DNA of 8,291 nt from JARROD01 sp037384225 (GCA_037384225.1 JARROD010000169.1:1-8291), one strand, 5' to 3'. Counted from the first letter of the stretch, positions 1 to 6,060 are shown. Translations and numbers: made by a program. Notes: generated by a model not told the origin, from the sequence alone.

Positions 1-234
1 CAAAGGCTTTCCCGAACTTACTCGTAACAAAATAATGGGTTGGGAAGGGCTTTGGTGCGCGATGCGGGGCTACGAATCATTCAAGCAGCCGATTCAATAG
101 GTGTACGGGGAATGATAGTTCATGCCCTCTCAGTAGAGGCCAAAACCTTTTATGAACGGATTAGCTTCACCGTTTCTCCTCTGGATCCAATGACCTTGAT
201 GATTACGCTCAGTGACCTGAAAGCTAGCGTTTAA
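1..234 (+). pseudogene. GNAT acetyltransferase (TacT-like toxin) C-terminal relic, interrupted by a stop
   Basis: This is the C-terminal half of a GCN5-related N-acetyltransferase of the TacT type, the toxin half of DUF1778/GNAT toxin-antitoxin pairs, which acetylates aminoacyl-tRNA in the characterised members. From base 28 the frame reads QNNGLGRALVRDA, a perfect acetyl-CoA P-loop signature Q-x-x-G-x-G. It continues with VHALSVEAKTFYER, which holds the Tyr used as general acid in this family, and the typical tail SPLDPMTLMITL, ending at TAA 232-234. Upstream in the same frame, bases 4-24 read RLSRTYS, which fits the strand before the P-loop, but codon 25-27 is TAA at the position where the family usually has Tyr. 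A TTG at 40 could start a 64-aa product, but it would lack the first half of the fold. The 5' part lies outside the window, so the antitoxin gene cannot be checked. I infer a pseudogene. Confidence 0.7.
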
Positions 235-340
235 CAATTTTTCTCAACCCTGTAACTGGAAATTACAATGCTGTCGGCTATTTTTGGCTTCCAATGGCCG
301 CCTGATTTAGCAATTCGCACAAGTCAGGCCTTCCTCGCTG

Positions 341-619
341 GGACCGCGTTTTTGGCGAGAACTTTCGTGGCCTGCTCAGCAACCAGGGGCGAGTATGGTG
401 GTAGAAACCCTGGATGGAGCTTCTGATCAGTATGAATTCCCTGGCGGCAGGGCCTTGTTCCGCATGCTGGATCGTGCAGACATCGAACTGGATTAGGCTG
501 ACACTGGTCGAGTTCAATTTCATTTTGGTGAGTTAAACGCTACCTACGAGATCAAATCCGCCAATGCCTATCAGCTCCGTGCGCTGAAGTCCTTGTCGGA
601 CTATCTGTGCCCTGAAGGT
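341..619 (+). pseudogene. tssM: Type VI secretion TssM/IcmF C-terminal relic with internal TAG
   Basis: Read in one frame, this segment matches the extreme C-terminus of TssM (IcmF), the inner-membrane component of the T6SS membrane complex, normally over 1,000 residues. Visible landmarks in order are ELSWPAQQPG (from 359), a strand ending in an acidic turn (VETLDGA, from 401), the hallmark GGRALFRMLDRA (443-478; family pattern G-x-W-A-L-F-R-L-L-D), a beta-strand pair VQFHFGELNATYEIK, and the terminal C-P-E-G (608-619; family F-R-C-P-E). The frame carries TAG at 494-496 between the ALFR helix and the strand pair, and another TAG at 308-310 upstream. No other T6SS gene and no upstream part of tssM is present. 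It is therefore a terminal fragment left by deletion. The family call is by motif recognition, and the hallmark W is replaced by R (GGRALF). Confidence 0.62.
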
Positions 620-734
620 ATGTCAACAGACCCTACGTATTTCTCAAAGGAATGGAATCTATTAAATTTATTCCTTTTACTTTTGGATCCCCTCGGGTGA
701 TGCTGCCATTTAGTCACCCAGAAGGAATTCTTCC

Positions 735-1628
735 ATGTGGATTAGCTTTACTTTGCTGGCAGCGCTGTTTCAATCCATGCGGACAGCCCACCAGAATACC
801 CTTTCGAAGGAATCAGGGACGCTTCATGCCACGCTGGCGCGTTCGTTGTTCGGGTTGCCGTTTGTTTTTCTGTATTGCTGGATTTGTTCCCAATGGTTCG
901 GATCGTTGGAAGCGGGTGGCGACTGGTCGTTCTATTTGCCCGCCACTTTGGGGGCACTGACCCAAATTGCCGCCACCTATTTTATGCTGCGGTTGTTTAA
1001 GACCCGCAGTTATGCCAGCGGTACTCTGTTTGCCAAAACCGAAGCGCTGATGACGGCCCTGTTAGGGCTCGCTTTTTTTGCCCATCCCCTGACCTGGTTG
1101 TCCTGGCTGGGCATATTCATTGGCGTCATAGGCATTTTGATTTTGAGTCAGAAAAATACTCGGCCCGGTTGGCGTGATCTGCTGCAGGCTAACACTTTAC
1201 TGGGGGTGGCCAGTGGTTTCTGCTTTGCCGTCACTTCAGTGTGTGTCGCCTACGCCAGCAATCAACTGCACGGGCATTTTGCAGTCCGCGCCGGGGTCAC
1301 TCTGGCCTATGTGTTACTGGTTCAGACGCTGGTGCTCTGGTTGATACAAACCCGGCACACGGGCAATCCCCTGCATGCGTTTCGCACCGATCCGTCGCTC
1401 AGTGGCAAAGTGGGGTTGTACAGTGCTTTGGGTTCCATCGGTTGGTTTACCGCGTTTTCCCTGGTGCATCCCGCTTTAGTGAAAACCCTTGGGCAAATCG
1501 AGGTAATGGGGACTTTATACTACTCGAAATTTCGCTTTGCCGAGCCCCTTCAAAAACAGGAATGGCTTGGTGGCGGACTGATTCTATTGAGCGTGATGAG
1601 TGTGGCGATGGCCGCTTATTCTGGATGA
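735..1628 (+). CDS. DMT superfamily (EamA-type) inner-membrane permease
   Basis: A 297-aa, strongly hydrophobic protein of the drug/metabolite transporter superfamily, normally ten transmembrane helices in two EamA repeats. The repeats can be seen: residues 100-134 (AKTEALMTALLGL, then a Pro and W-L-G-I-F-I-G-V-I) mirror residues 253-287 (GQIEVMGTLYYSKF, then EPL and EWLGGGLILLSV). This acidic-residue / E-P-L / W-x-G arrangement is typical of the last two helices of each repeat. Its substrate cannot be predicted; family members export amino acids, metabolites or drugs. The ATG at 735 is supported by AAGGA at 722-726, 8 nt upstream. The gene follows the tssM relic by ~115 bp and has no same-strand partner, so it is probably expressed alone. 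The stop is at 1626-1628, and no convincing intrinsic terminator follows. The frame is intact, unlike its surroundings. Confidence 0.9.
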   Translation: MWISFTLLAALFQSMRTAHQNTLSKESGTLHATLARSLFGLPFVFLYCWICSQWFGSLEAGGDWSFYLPATLGALTQIAATYFMLRLFKTRSYASGTLFAKTEALMTALLGLAFFAHPLTWLSWLGIFIGVIGILILSQKNTRPGWRDLLQANTLLGVASGFCFAVTSVCVAYASNQLHGHFAVRAGVTLAYVLLVQTLVLWLIQTRHTGNPLHAFRTDPSLSGKVGLYSALGSIGWFTAFSLVHPALVKTLGQIEVMGTLYYSKFRFAEPLQKQEWLGGGLILLSVMSVAMAAYSG

Positions 1629-2055
1629 TTGGAAGATGTTCTGTCCTTGGATATTTACTATTTCCAGTCTGTTCAGCTTGAACTGCACTCAAAAACTTTT
1701 TTAACGAGCAAGGCACCGACGCCATGGGCATCGCATGGCGGAAAAATGTTTTTAAACCTCCTTCAGCCCCATAGCAATGACTGATCGGTCGAGACACCAC
1801 CCTTTTTGGCTCCCCTAACTGAGTGATAAATAACTGGATGCATACATGCAAGCCCGACTTTTGATGCGCCAGATTCAAGGGTAACCGATAAATTTTTAGT
1901 GGCATTTTGGATTCACTGTCGTCCAAAGCCGCAGGCAAAATCGGTCTCCCAAGTTGACAGTGACGGATAGTTTTCTACTGGGGTTTTTATCACTGTTCCT
2001 ACGTCACTCTCAGTTGATTAGAGCGACTATTATTTTGAAATTCTCTACGCTGATC
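1629..2055. other. Gene-poor stretch, no recognised product
   Basis: Between the permease and the transposase debris I recognise no gene. The minus strand stays open from 1938 down past 1629 and into the antisense of the permease; the part not overlapping the permease contains peptides such as MPLKIYRLPLNLAHQKSG and GAEGGLKTFFRHAMP. It has no visible ribosome-binding site and no family I know. The plus strand has stops in all frames. A 6-bp inverted repeat GCCATG-N7-CATGGC lies at 1721-1739, and a CACTGTC/GACAGTG pair at 1914-1920 and 1956-1962. The stretch may be further remnant DNA. Confidence 0.3.
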
Positions 2056-2437
2056 AATTTTCACAAGGCTTTGATACAGCGTAAATATTAAGTTCAGATA
2101 ACGATCCATTATTTCGATATCATCGCTGGAAAGCCAATCTGCGAATATTGGATATTGAAGAAATCAAAACGGTACCCTACCAGCCTTTATCCCTTTCGTG
2201 AAGAGGTTGATAGGAAGCACCCACCGGGATCTGTTCGATCAATTTTTTTCTGGAACGCTACCGATCTACAAAAGAAACTCACTGCCTTTCAACATTACTA
2301 TAACGAACATCGTATGCACGCTGGCATTGAAGCTCAAGTACCTGCAAAATTTGGCGAAAAATCGCGCTTTACCGGCGCCAATTTACACCATTTTCAATGG
2401 CAGTCTTTTTGTCGAGTCCTTCCTGGCTCTCGCTGCT
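2056..2437 (+). pseudogene. Integrase-core transposase, C-terminal fragment, frameshifted
   Basis: Assembled over three frames, this is the C-terminal half of a DDE/rve integrase-core transposase. Bases 2056-2088 read NFHKALIQRKY. After a one-base loss near 2089-2090 the frame is SSDNDPLFRYHRWKANL (from 2091), containing the second catalytic Asp. It runs to EEIKTVPYQPLS and hits TGA. A second shift near 2190 gives PFVKRLIGSTHRDLFDQF, where the family has P-F-V-E-R-L-I-G, so the catalytic Glu is Lys here. A third shift near 2245 gives FWNATDLQKKLTAFQHYYNEHR and GEKSRFTGANLHHFQWQ, the normal C-terminal end. With three frame breaks and a lost catalytic residue it is inactive. No terminal inverted repeats or target duplications were found. 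It is followed directly by an earlier segment of the same protein type. Confidence 0.8.
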
Positions 2438-2556
2438 GAGCCACACAAAAGACAGCCTGTGGAGTATCGATTTATTCAGGTGTGAGTCGATTATACTCAA
2501 TAGCCACTGGGCTCTCATTGTGATGGACCCATTCACGCGAAGAATTATCGTGTGTG
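2418..2556 (+). pseudogene. Integrase-core transposase, first-Asp segment, out of order
   Basis: In the frame from 2418 the sequence reads PSWLSLLSHTKDSLWSIDLF, then RCESIILNSHWALIVMDPFT and RRIIV. This is the start of an rve/DDE catalytic domain, with the first catalytic Asp in W-S-I-D-L-F (codon 2469-2471) followed by the characteristic beta-strand with M-D-x-F-T-R-R. In an intact protein this precedes the S-S-D-x-D-P-L-F segment, yet here it lies ~370 bp downstream of it and after the protein's natural C-terminus. The stretch stops abruptly near 2556, where a HAMP-domain fragment begins. The two transposase pieces could be remains of two tandem copies or of one rearranged copy. It is not expressible as a functional transposase. 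Confidence 0.75.
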
Positions 2557-2785
2557 TTGCGAATCACTATTGCCGGACAAAATATTGTTGAGCAGGAAGA
2601 TTATTCACTGCGAGCGGAGAAGACAACCGATGACGAAATTGGTTATCTCGTCAAGGCATTAAATACAATGCTGGATACTGTTGAACAGCGCAATGCACAA
2701 TTGGAAGAATCGAATCAACGCTTTGGGTATAGATGAGCGCAAGGGCATTGAAACGGCGCTCCGACATTCTGAGCATCATGTCAAT
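2557..2785 (+). pseudogene. HAMP-domain fragment of a sensor kinase or cyclase
   Basis: The frame from 2557 reads LRITIAGQNIVEQEDYSLRA, then TTDDEIGYLVKALNTMLDTV and EQRNAQLEESNQRF. This is a HAMP linker domain: amphipathic helix 1, the D-Y-S-x-R connector, the D-E-I-G motif, N-x-M-L at the second helix, then a coiled-coil exit. HAMP domains join a membrane sensor to a kinase, diguanylate cyclase or methyl-accepting output. Neither the N-terminal transmembrane/sensor part nor any output domain is present. The frame ends at TGA 2734-2736. A +1 frame from 2726 continues as IDERKGIETALRHSEHH, which resembles the E-R-K-x-x-E-x-A-L-x-x-S-E linker between PAS domains and suggests an internal deletion within the same ancestral gene. 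The 5' edge abuts transposase debris. Not functional. Confidence 0.7.
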
Positions 2786-2859
2786 ACCTGTACAATAAGC
2801 CATAATTCCAATTGCTGGCACGTGGCTTTGCGTACCACTTTCATTTAAATATACAATTT

Positions 2860-3381
2860 ATGAAGAAATATCTATTGTTTGCAGCCTTAGTAATATTGTT
2901 CCTCTTATCTCCTTACATAATAACATCCTTCTTTTACTGGTATTTTGCGGACGAGTTCCCGCTTGCAGTAGAAACGAGTATTGAAAAAGAGGTTGATGGT
3001 CGTGAATATTGTATCATTGCGCCAGTCCTCGAAAGAGGTAGTAGAGATTGGCAGGTTGTTAATTCAGTTTCCAGTATAAATCTTCATCATATCGTAGATC
3101 ATGTAGTACGGGAGAAATTAGTTTATTTTGCAAAAGAAGGTCGATCACTCAGGCAGAGAGCAAAATATGGAAGGGAAATGCATTTTGGCGTATTGTTTGA
3201 AAAGCAGCTTTATATTTGGAGTTTTAAGCAATCCAAATTGATTGCTCTACCTTTTGTACCACACCGCTTATCATTGAGTCTTAAAGAGCGTTATATAGCT
3301 CTCTCCAAATCAAAAGAGGAAGGCTTGTTACCTGATTATATTGACCCTAAAAAATACTTTTGCCCCTACCTGCATAATTAA
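2860..3381 (+). CDS. Membrane-anchored hypothetical protein, AT-rich orphan
   Basis: A 173-aa protein I do not recognise. It starts with MKKYLLFAALVILFLLSP, a short basic N-terminus followed by one long hydrophobic segment (about residues 4-30) with no lipobox and no clear signal-peptidase site, so a single N-terminal membrane anchor with an exported C-terminal part is likely. The remainder is soluble, basic and rich in aromatics (for example QLYIWSFKQSKLIALPF), ending in PKKYFCPYLHN. I prefer the ATG at 2860 because the lysines and hydrophobic run begin there; a TTG at 2812 in the same frame would add 16 residues. Neither start has a good Shine-Dalgarno sequence. Codon use is AT-rich. It is isolated: relics lie upstream and ~500 bp of non-coding sequence downstream. 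Confidence 0.6.
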   Translation: MKKYLLFAALVILFLLSPYIITSFFYWYFADEFPLAVETSIEKEVDGREYCIIAPVLERGSRDWQVVNSVSSINLHHIVDHVVREKLVYFAKEGRSLRQRAKYGREMHFGVLFEKQLYIWSFKQSKLIALPFVPHRLSLSLKERYIALSKSKEEGLLPDYIDPKKYFCPYLHN

Positions 3382-3892
3382 TCCCAATAATTTAATTTTC
3401 ACAAGAGCGTCGAATTAAAAAGCTAACTTCTATGCCGAAGGATATTTCATTAGTTGGATACATCTTCTTTTCACATAAACCCACTTGCTATTTCCATCGA
3501 AGGAAGCGTTAATGTGGTCGCCCCTTTTGTCGACACGAGGAAAAAAGATTAACGCATTGATCACAAAACATTGAGTTGAAACAGGCGCCCGCCTGGCGAG
3601 TAGCAGCTCACCAGACGAGCTAATCATGACAGCACTGAATATATTTTTCCCCAATTAATCGATGAAGCTCTTGCTCGTGCGAGCAATATTTCCACCGTAT
3701 CAAAAATATTATCCTCATCCCTGAATTGGATAAAATTAAATTTGAAAATATAGAAATATGTCATGAAAATTGATATGGCAATCGTCCTGATTGAGGGTAT
3801 TTATATAAAGTTCAAGTATCTCTAAATGTATAAATAGATCTTAGAATACCCAATGAATATATACGCAATATATGAGAGTGGGACTGGCTCAG
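3382..3892. other. AT-rich spacer with no supported gene
   Basis: This 510-bp spacer separates the orphan membrane protein from the convergent GC-rich gene. On the minus strand a 74-codon frame (3654 to 3430) starts with TTG right after a TAA and has no ribosome-binding site. Its peptide (containing FFPRVDKRGDHINASF) matches nothing I know, so I leave it uncalled. Bases 3591-3612 hold an imperfect inverted repeat CTGGCGAG-N6-CTCACCAG. From ~3690 to 3890 the sequence is very AT-rich, with no intrinsic terminator visible for either neighbour. Confidence 0.4.
3671..3686. repeat. 7-bp inverted repeat, 2-nt spacer
   Basis: TTGCTCG-TG-CGAGCAA is a near-perfect 16-bp palindrome in non-coding DNA, separated from every called gene by more than 200 bp. 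With a 2-nt loop and no flanking T-tract it is a poor terminator; a protein-binding site or a vestigial element end is possible. No second copy was noticed in the window. Confidence 0.3.
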
Positions 3893-5089
3893 TTACGTGC
3901 CTTTGTTGGCGTCGGCGTCCGCCTCTGACGGTGCGTCCAGCAGACCGACCTGGCGCAGCGCGGCGATAAGCCTCTGGCGAAATTCGGGTTCGCCCGACCG
4001 CCAGCCGGAAAAGCGATCCACCTCTCGACCGTCGCGCACCACGATAAAGGTTGGCATGATCCATTGGTCGATCAGCGTCCATTCGTCGAGGTCGTATAGC
4101 ATTTCCATGCGTTGCGGCGCATGGCTGTGATTCCACTGGGAAACTGCGTCAAAGTCTCCTGAACCTGGTGGAAGCGACAGCCAGCGTGCATGTTTGGCGA
4201 AGACGGGGCCAAGTATGGGATCGGCGGCGATGTCGAGGGCGGCATCTTCGGAAAAGTGGCAGCCGTGCAGTACTAAGACCTGCGTCTTGTTGAGATCGAC
4301 AGGTTCGCGCCGCCAGTTGTTTCCGTCCTGGCGCAACAATGTCGGTCCTGTCCAGGCCGGGCCTGCGTCGTCGATAATTTGCGGGATCGCCGCCAGCCCC
4401 GCTTCCGTGTGGACGGAATTGAATGCGCGTGCGTCCGCATAGAGGTGCGCCGCCAGCAGCCGCCGTTGTATGTACGTATGATCCATGCGGGTGGCGAGTT
4501 TGCGCGCGTGGAGGGTATCGAACACGCGCTGCAGGATGCGTACGTGTGTGGCCGTCGGAGTGTCGCCGTAGTTGGCGGCGCGGAACAGGAGCCACAGGTC
4601 GTGGTCGCCCAGAGCGGCAATGCTCTGCGCCGATTGCGCTTCCGGAAACAGACGCACGAAGACTTTTTCCCGGCCCTCGTCGGATTTGCTGTGCGCGGCA
4701 GCGATAAACGTGTCGAAGCGGTTCTCGAGCTCTGAAGGCAGGCTCGGTGCCGCCGCAATCCGCCGCCGCGCCTCCGGTTCGCCACCGTAGCAAGGCGGGG
4801 TATATTCCTCCAGTCCGAATGCCGATAGAAAAGCCTTGCAGCCTGGCCCATCGAGCTCGGCCTCCAGATCGAACGTGCTAAAGCCCCTGAAGACGCCATT
4901 GTGGAATCTCACGCCCTGCAGGAAGCGCGCGCGCGCACCGGGACTGAGGCGGTCCAATGCCGTCATCGCGGCGGGGTGATCGCGCAGCCACTGCGTCAGT
5001 TCCGGCGCCAGCTCCGGTTCGGCAATGACGGTTGTCGCGAAAAGAGTGGAAAAAAGGACGATTACCAGGAGTTTGTAGCTTGATTTCAT
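3893..5089 (-). CDS. Exported protein with C-terminal thioredoxin-like region (CxxS)
   Basis: A 398-aa protein with a clear Sec signal peptide: MKSSYKLLVIVLFSTLFATT, then VIA before EPE, cleavage likely after residue 23. Mature residues 24-265 form an alpha-helical, Ala/Leu/Arg-rich domain with C84 and C100, which could pair. Residues 266-385 look like a thioredoxin fold: strand TQVLVLHG, then C277-H-F-S280 in the CxxC position, a helix (EDAALDIAADP), and M-P346-T-F-I-V-V-R-D-G, where Pro346 fits the cis-Pro of thioredoxins and the next strand pair (REVDRFSGW) is usual. C-x-x-S implies monothiol chemistry or loss of redox function. A periplasmic thiol or folding role is inferred, not shown. 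The ATG is preceded by AGGGAGA about 6 nt upstream. The coding sequence is markedly GC-richer than both flanks, suggesting acquisition by transfer. It is transcribed alone, divergent from the GST gene. Confidence 0.75.
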   Translation of the reverse strand: MKSSYKLLVIVLFSTLFATTVIAEPELAPELTQWLRDHPAAMTALDRLSPGARARFLQGVRFHNGVFRGFSTFDLEAELDGPGCKAFLSAFGLEEYTPPCYGGEPEARRRIAAAPSLPSELENRFDTFIAAAHSKSDEGREKVFVRLFPEAQSAQSIAALGDHDLWLLFRAANYGDTPTATHVRILQRVFDTLHARKLATRMDHTYIQRRLLAAHLYADARAFNSVHTEAGLAAIPQIIDDAGPAWTGPTLLRQDGNNWRREPVDLNKTQVLVLHGCHFSEDAALDIAADPILGPVFAKHARWLSLPPGSGDFDAVSQWNHSHAPQRMEMLYDLDEWTLIDQWIMPTFIVVRDGREVDRFSGWRSGEPEFRQRLIAALRQVGLLDAPSEADADANKGT

Positions 5090-5189
5090 TTTTTCTCCCT
5101 GGGTGAGTATTCAGGTTGAAGCCGAACACGAAATTAACAGAGCCAGTCCAGGCTGGCGCTGCGATTCTGTTCAGCGAAACGAAGGTGTC

Positions 5190-5223
5190 ATTATACTGAA
5201 AACCGCAGTTGAATCCACTGCGG
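5190..5223 (-). promoter_or_regulatory. Inverted repeat beside a TATAAT box upstream of the exported-protein gene
   Basis: On the minus strand CCGCAGT-N7-ACTGCGG (5223 to 5203, perfect 7-bp arms) is followed after 7 nt by a consensus TATAAT (5195 to 5190). The start codon of the 398-aa gene lies ~100 nt further on, giving a long leader. No good -35 sits at 16-18 nt; that position falls within the repeat, which would suit activator or repressor binding. Alternatively the hairpin plus TTTT is a weak terminator of a lost upstream gene. Confidence 0.35.
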
Positions 5224-5383
5224 AGTAACTTCTCAATAACCCGGGGTATTTGTGCCTTCGATCCGGCGGCCATCCGATGATAACCTACCAGTCAATAGGG
5301 TGGTTAGAATACCACTCCTTGAAGGAGCAAAAAAGCGCTCTTACAGTCGACCTATCTCGACGCAAGATAGCTGAGTGGATTAA

Positions 5384-5398
5384 CGTTCGCAATGAACG
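5384..5398. promoter_or_regulatory. Possible operator overlapping the GST promoter
   Basis: CGTTC-N5-GAACG is a perfect 5-bp inverted repeat that overlaps the proposed -35 of the GST gene. Its position would suit a dimeric repressor or activator. The regulator is not in the window. Two further small inverted repeats lie just upstream: GTCGA/TCGAC at 5346-5361 and CTATCT/AGATAG at 5352-5370. Confidence 0.3.
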
Positions 5399-5414
5399 CG
5401 ATTCGGTGTAGTAT
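5386..5414 (+). promoter_or_regulatory. Candidate sigma-70 promoter of the GST gene
   Basis: TTCGCA (5386-5391, four of six to consensus) and TAGTAT (5409-5414, four of six) are separated by 17 bp and lie 31 bp before the GST start codon. This is a pattern call only; both hexamers are weak, which would fit a regulated promoter. Confidence 0.35.
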
Positions 5415-5445
5415 AGCTTGGGTTTAACTCACTTAGGATGATGAT

Positions 5446-6060
5446 ATGGCTGCTTTAAAATTGATCTATTTTGACATTCCGGGCGGACGCGCCGAACCAG
5501 CACGACTGGCATTTAAATTAGGAAGTATTGAGTTCGAAGACTTCCGATTTCCGTTCAGTGATTTTCCCGAAATTCGCAAGAAGACACCGCTGAACCAGGT
5601 TCCTGTATTAGAAGTTGATGGAAAAGCCGTGACTCAGAGCAACGGTATTTGTCGCTACGCGGCTCGGCTAGCGAATTTGTATCCTGAAGATGTGTATACC
5701 GCGTTACTGTGTGATGAAATCATGGAGGCTACGGAGGATGTCACCCATAAGTTGGTCGCGACTTTTGGTTTAGAAGGCGATGCTTTATTAACGGCAAGAA
5801 ATGAACTTGTGACGGGGCCAATTATGCGGTTACTGCGCTGGGCAGAGTCTAAGTTGAGCGACGGTGGTGGCGAGTTCTTTATTGAGAATCGATTGACTAT
5901 TGCTGATTTAAAAATAGTGGTCTGGGTGAACAGTTTGTGCCAGGGAAATCTGGATCATATTCCGACATCGCTGGTTCAGGACACCGCTCCAAAACTTATG
6001 GAGCACCGAGAGCGAATTTTGAACATACCGGAAATTAAAAAACACTATCAGTCCTGTTGA
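5446..6060 (+). CDS. Glutathione S-transferase, sigma/mu-like
   Basis: A 204-aa cytosolic glutathione S-transferase, the usual length. It conjugates reduced glutathione to electrophiles or acts as an isomerase or peroxidase. N-terminal thioredoxin-like domain (1-80): Tyr8 in KLIYFDIPGGRAEPARLA is the expected GSH-activating Tyr of the alpha/mu/pi/sigma group; NQVPVLEVDG (50-59) has the cis-Pro that binds the GSH backbone; TQSN (63-66) binds the gamma-glutamyl group. C-terminal helical domain (85-204): the folding N-cap motif appears as LTIADLKI (T151/D154). Compared with relatives there is an extra Gly in IPGGRAEP. The ATG is preceded by AGGAT about 6 nt upstream. The gene has its own candidate promoter and ends in a strong terminator, so it is probably monocistronic. 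Family assignment is firm; the substrate is unknown. Confidence 0.93.
   Translation: MAALKLIYFDIPGGRAEPARLAFKLGSIEFEDFRFPFSDFPEIRKKTPLNQVPVLEVDGKAVTQSNGICRYAARLANLYPEDVYTALLCDEIMEATEDVTHKLVATFGLEGDALLTARNELVTGPIMRLLRWAESKLSDGGGEFFIENRLTIADLKIVVWVNSLCQGNLDHIPTSLVQDTAPKLMEHRERILNIPEIKKHYQSC

Noticed and set aside
278..523. An 81-codon minus-strand frame
   Set aside because: It lies antisense to the tssM relic, whose plus-strand frame has recognisable family motifs; the minus peptide has none and no ribosome-binding site.
1721..1739. GCCATG-N7-CATGGC hairpin as terminator of the permease gene
   Set aside because: The stem is only 6 bp, lies ~90 bp beyond the stop codon and is followed by GGAAAAATG rather than a T-tract.
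3430..3654. A 74-codon minus-strand frame as a gene
   Set aside because: It has a TTG start immediately after a stop, no ribosome-binding site, no recognisable family, and is in AT-rich spacer DNA.
4149..4899. Long overlapping frames of 200 codons or more within the GC-rich gene, both strands
   Set aside because: They are out-of-frame shadows typical of GC-rich coding DNA (Arg/Ala/Pro-rich, no motifs), while the 398-aa frame has a signal peptide, a ribosome-binding site and a fold signature.
5090..5273. Minus-strand peptide with barrel-like alternation (GSVNFVFGFNLN) upstream of the exported-protein gene
   Set aside because: It is not in frame with the 398-aa gene, runs into it without a stop, lacks a start signal and is too short to identify; it overlaps the leader and promoter-like region.
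5316..5336. CTCCTTGAAGGAG hairpin plus AAAAAA as a terminator
   Set aside because: On the plus strand it is followed by A's rather than T's, and on the minus strand the T-run precedes the stem, so neither orientation fits an intrinsic terminator.
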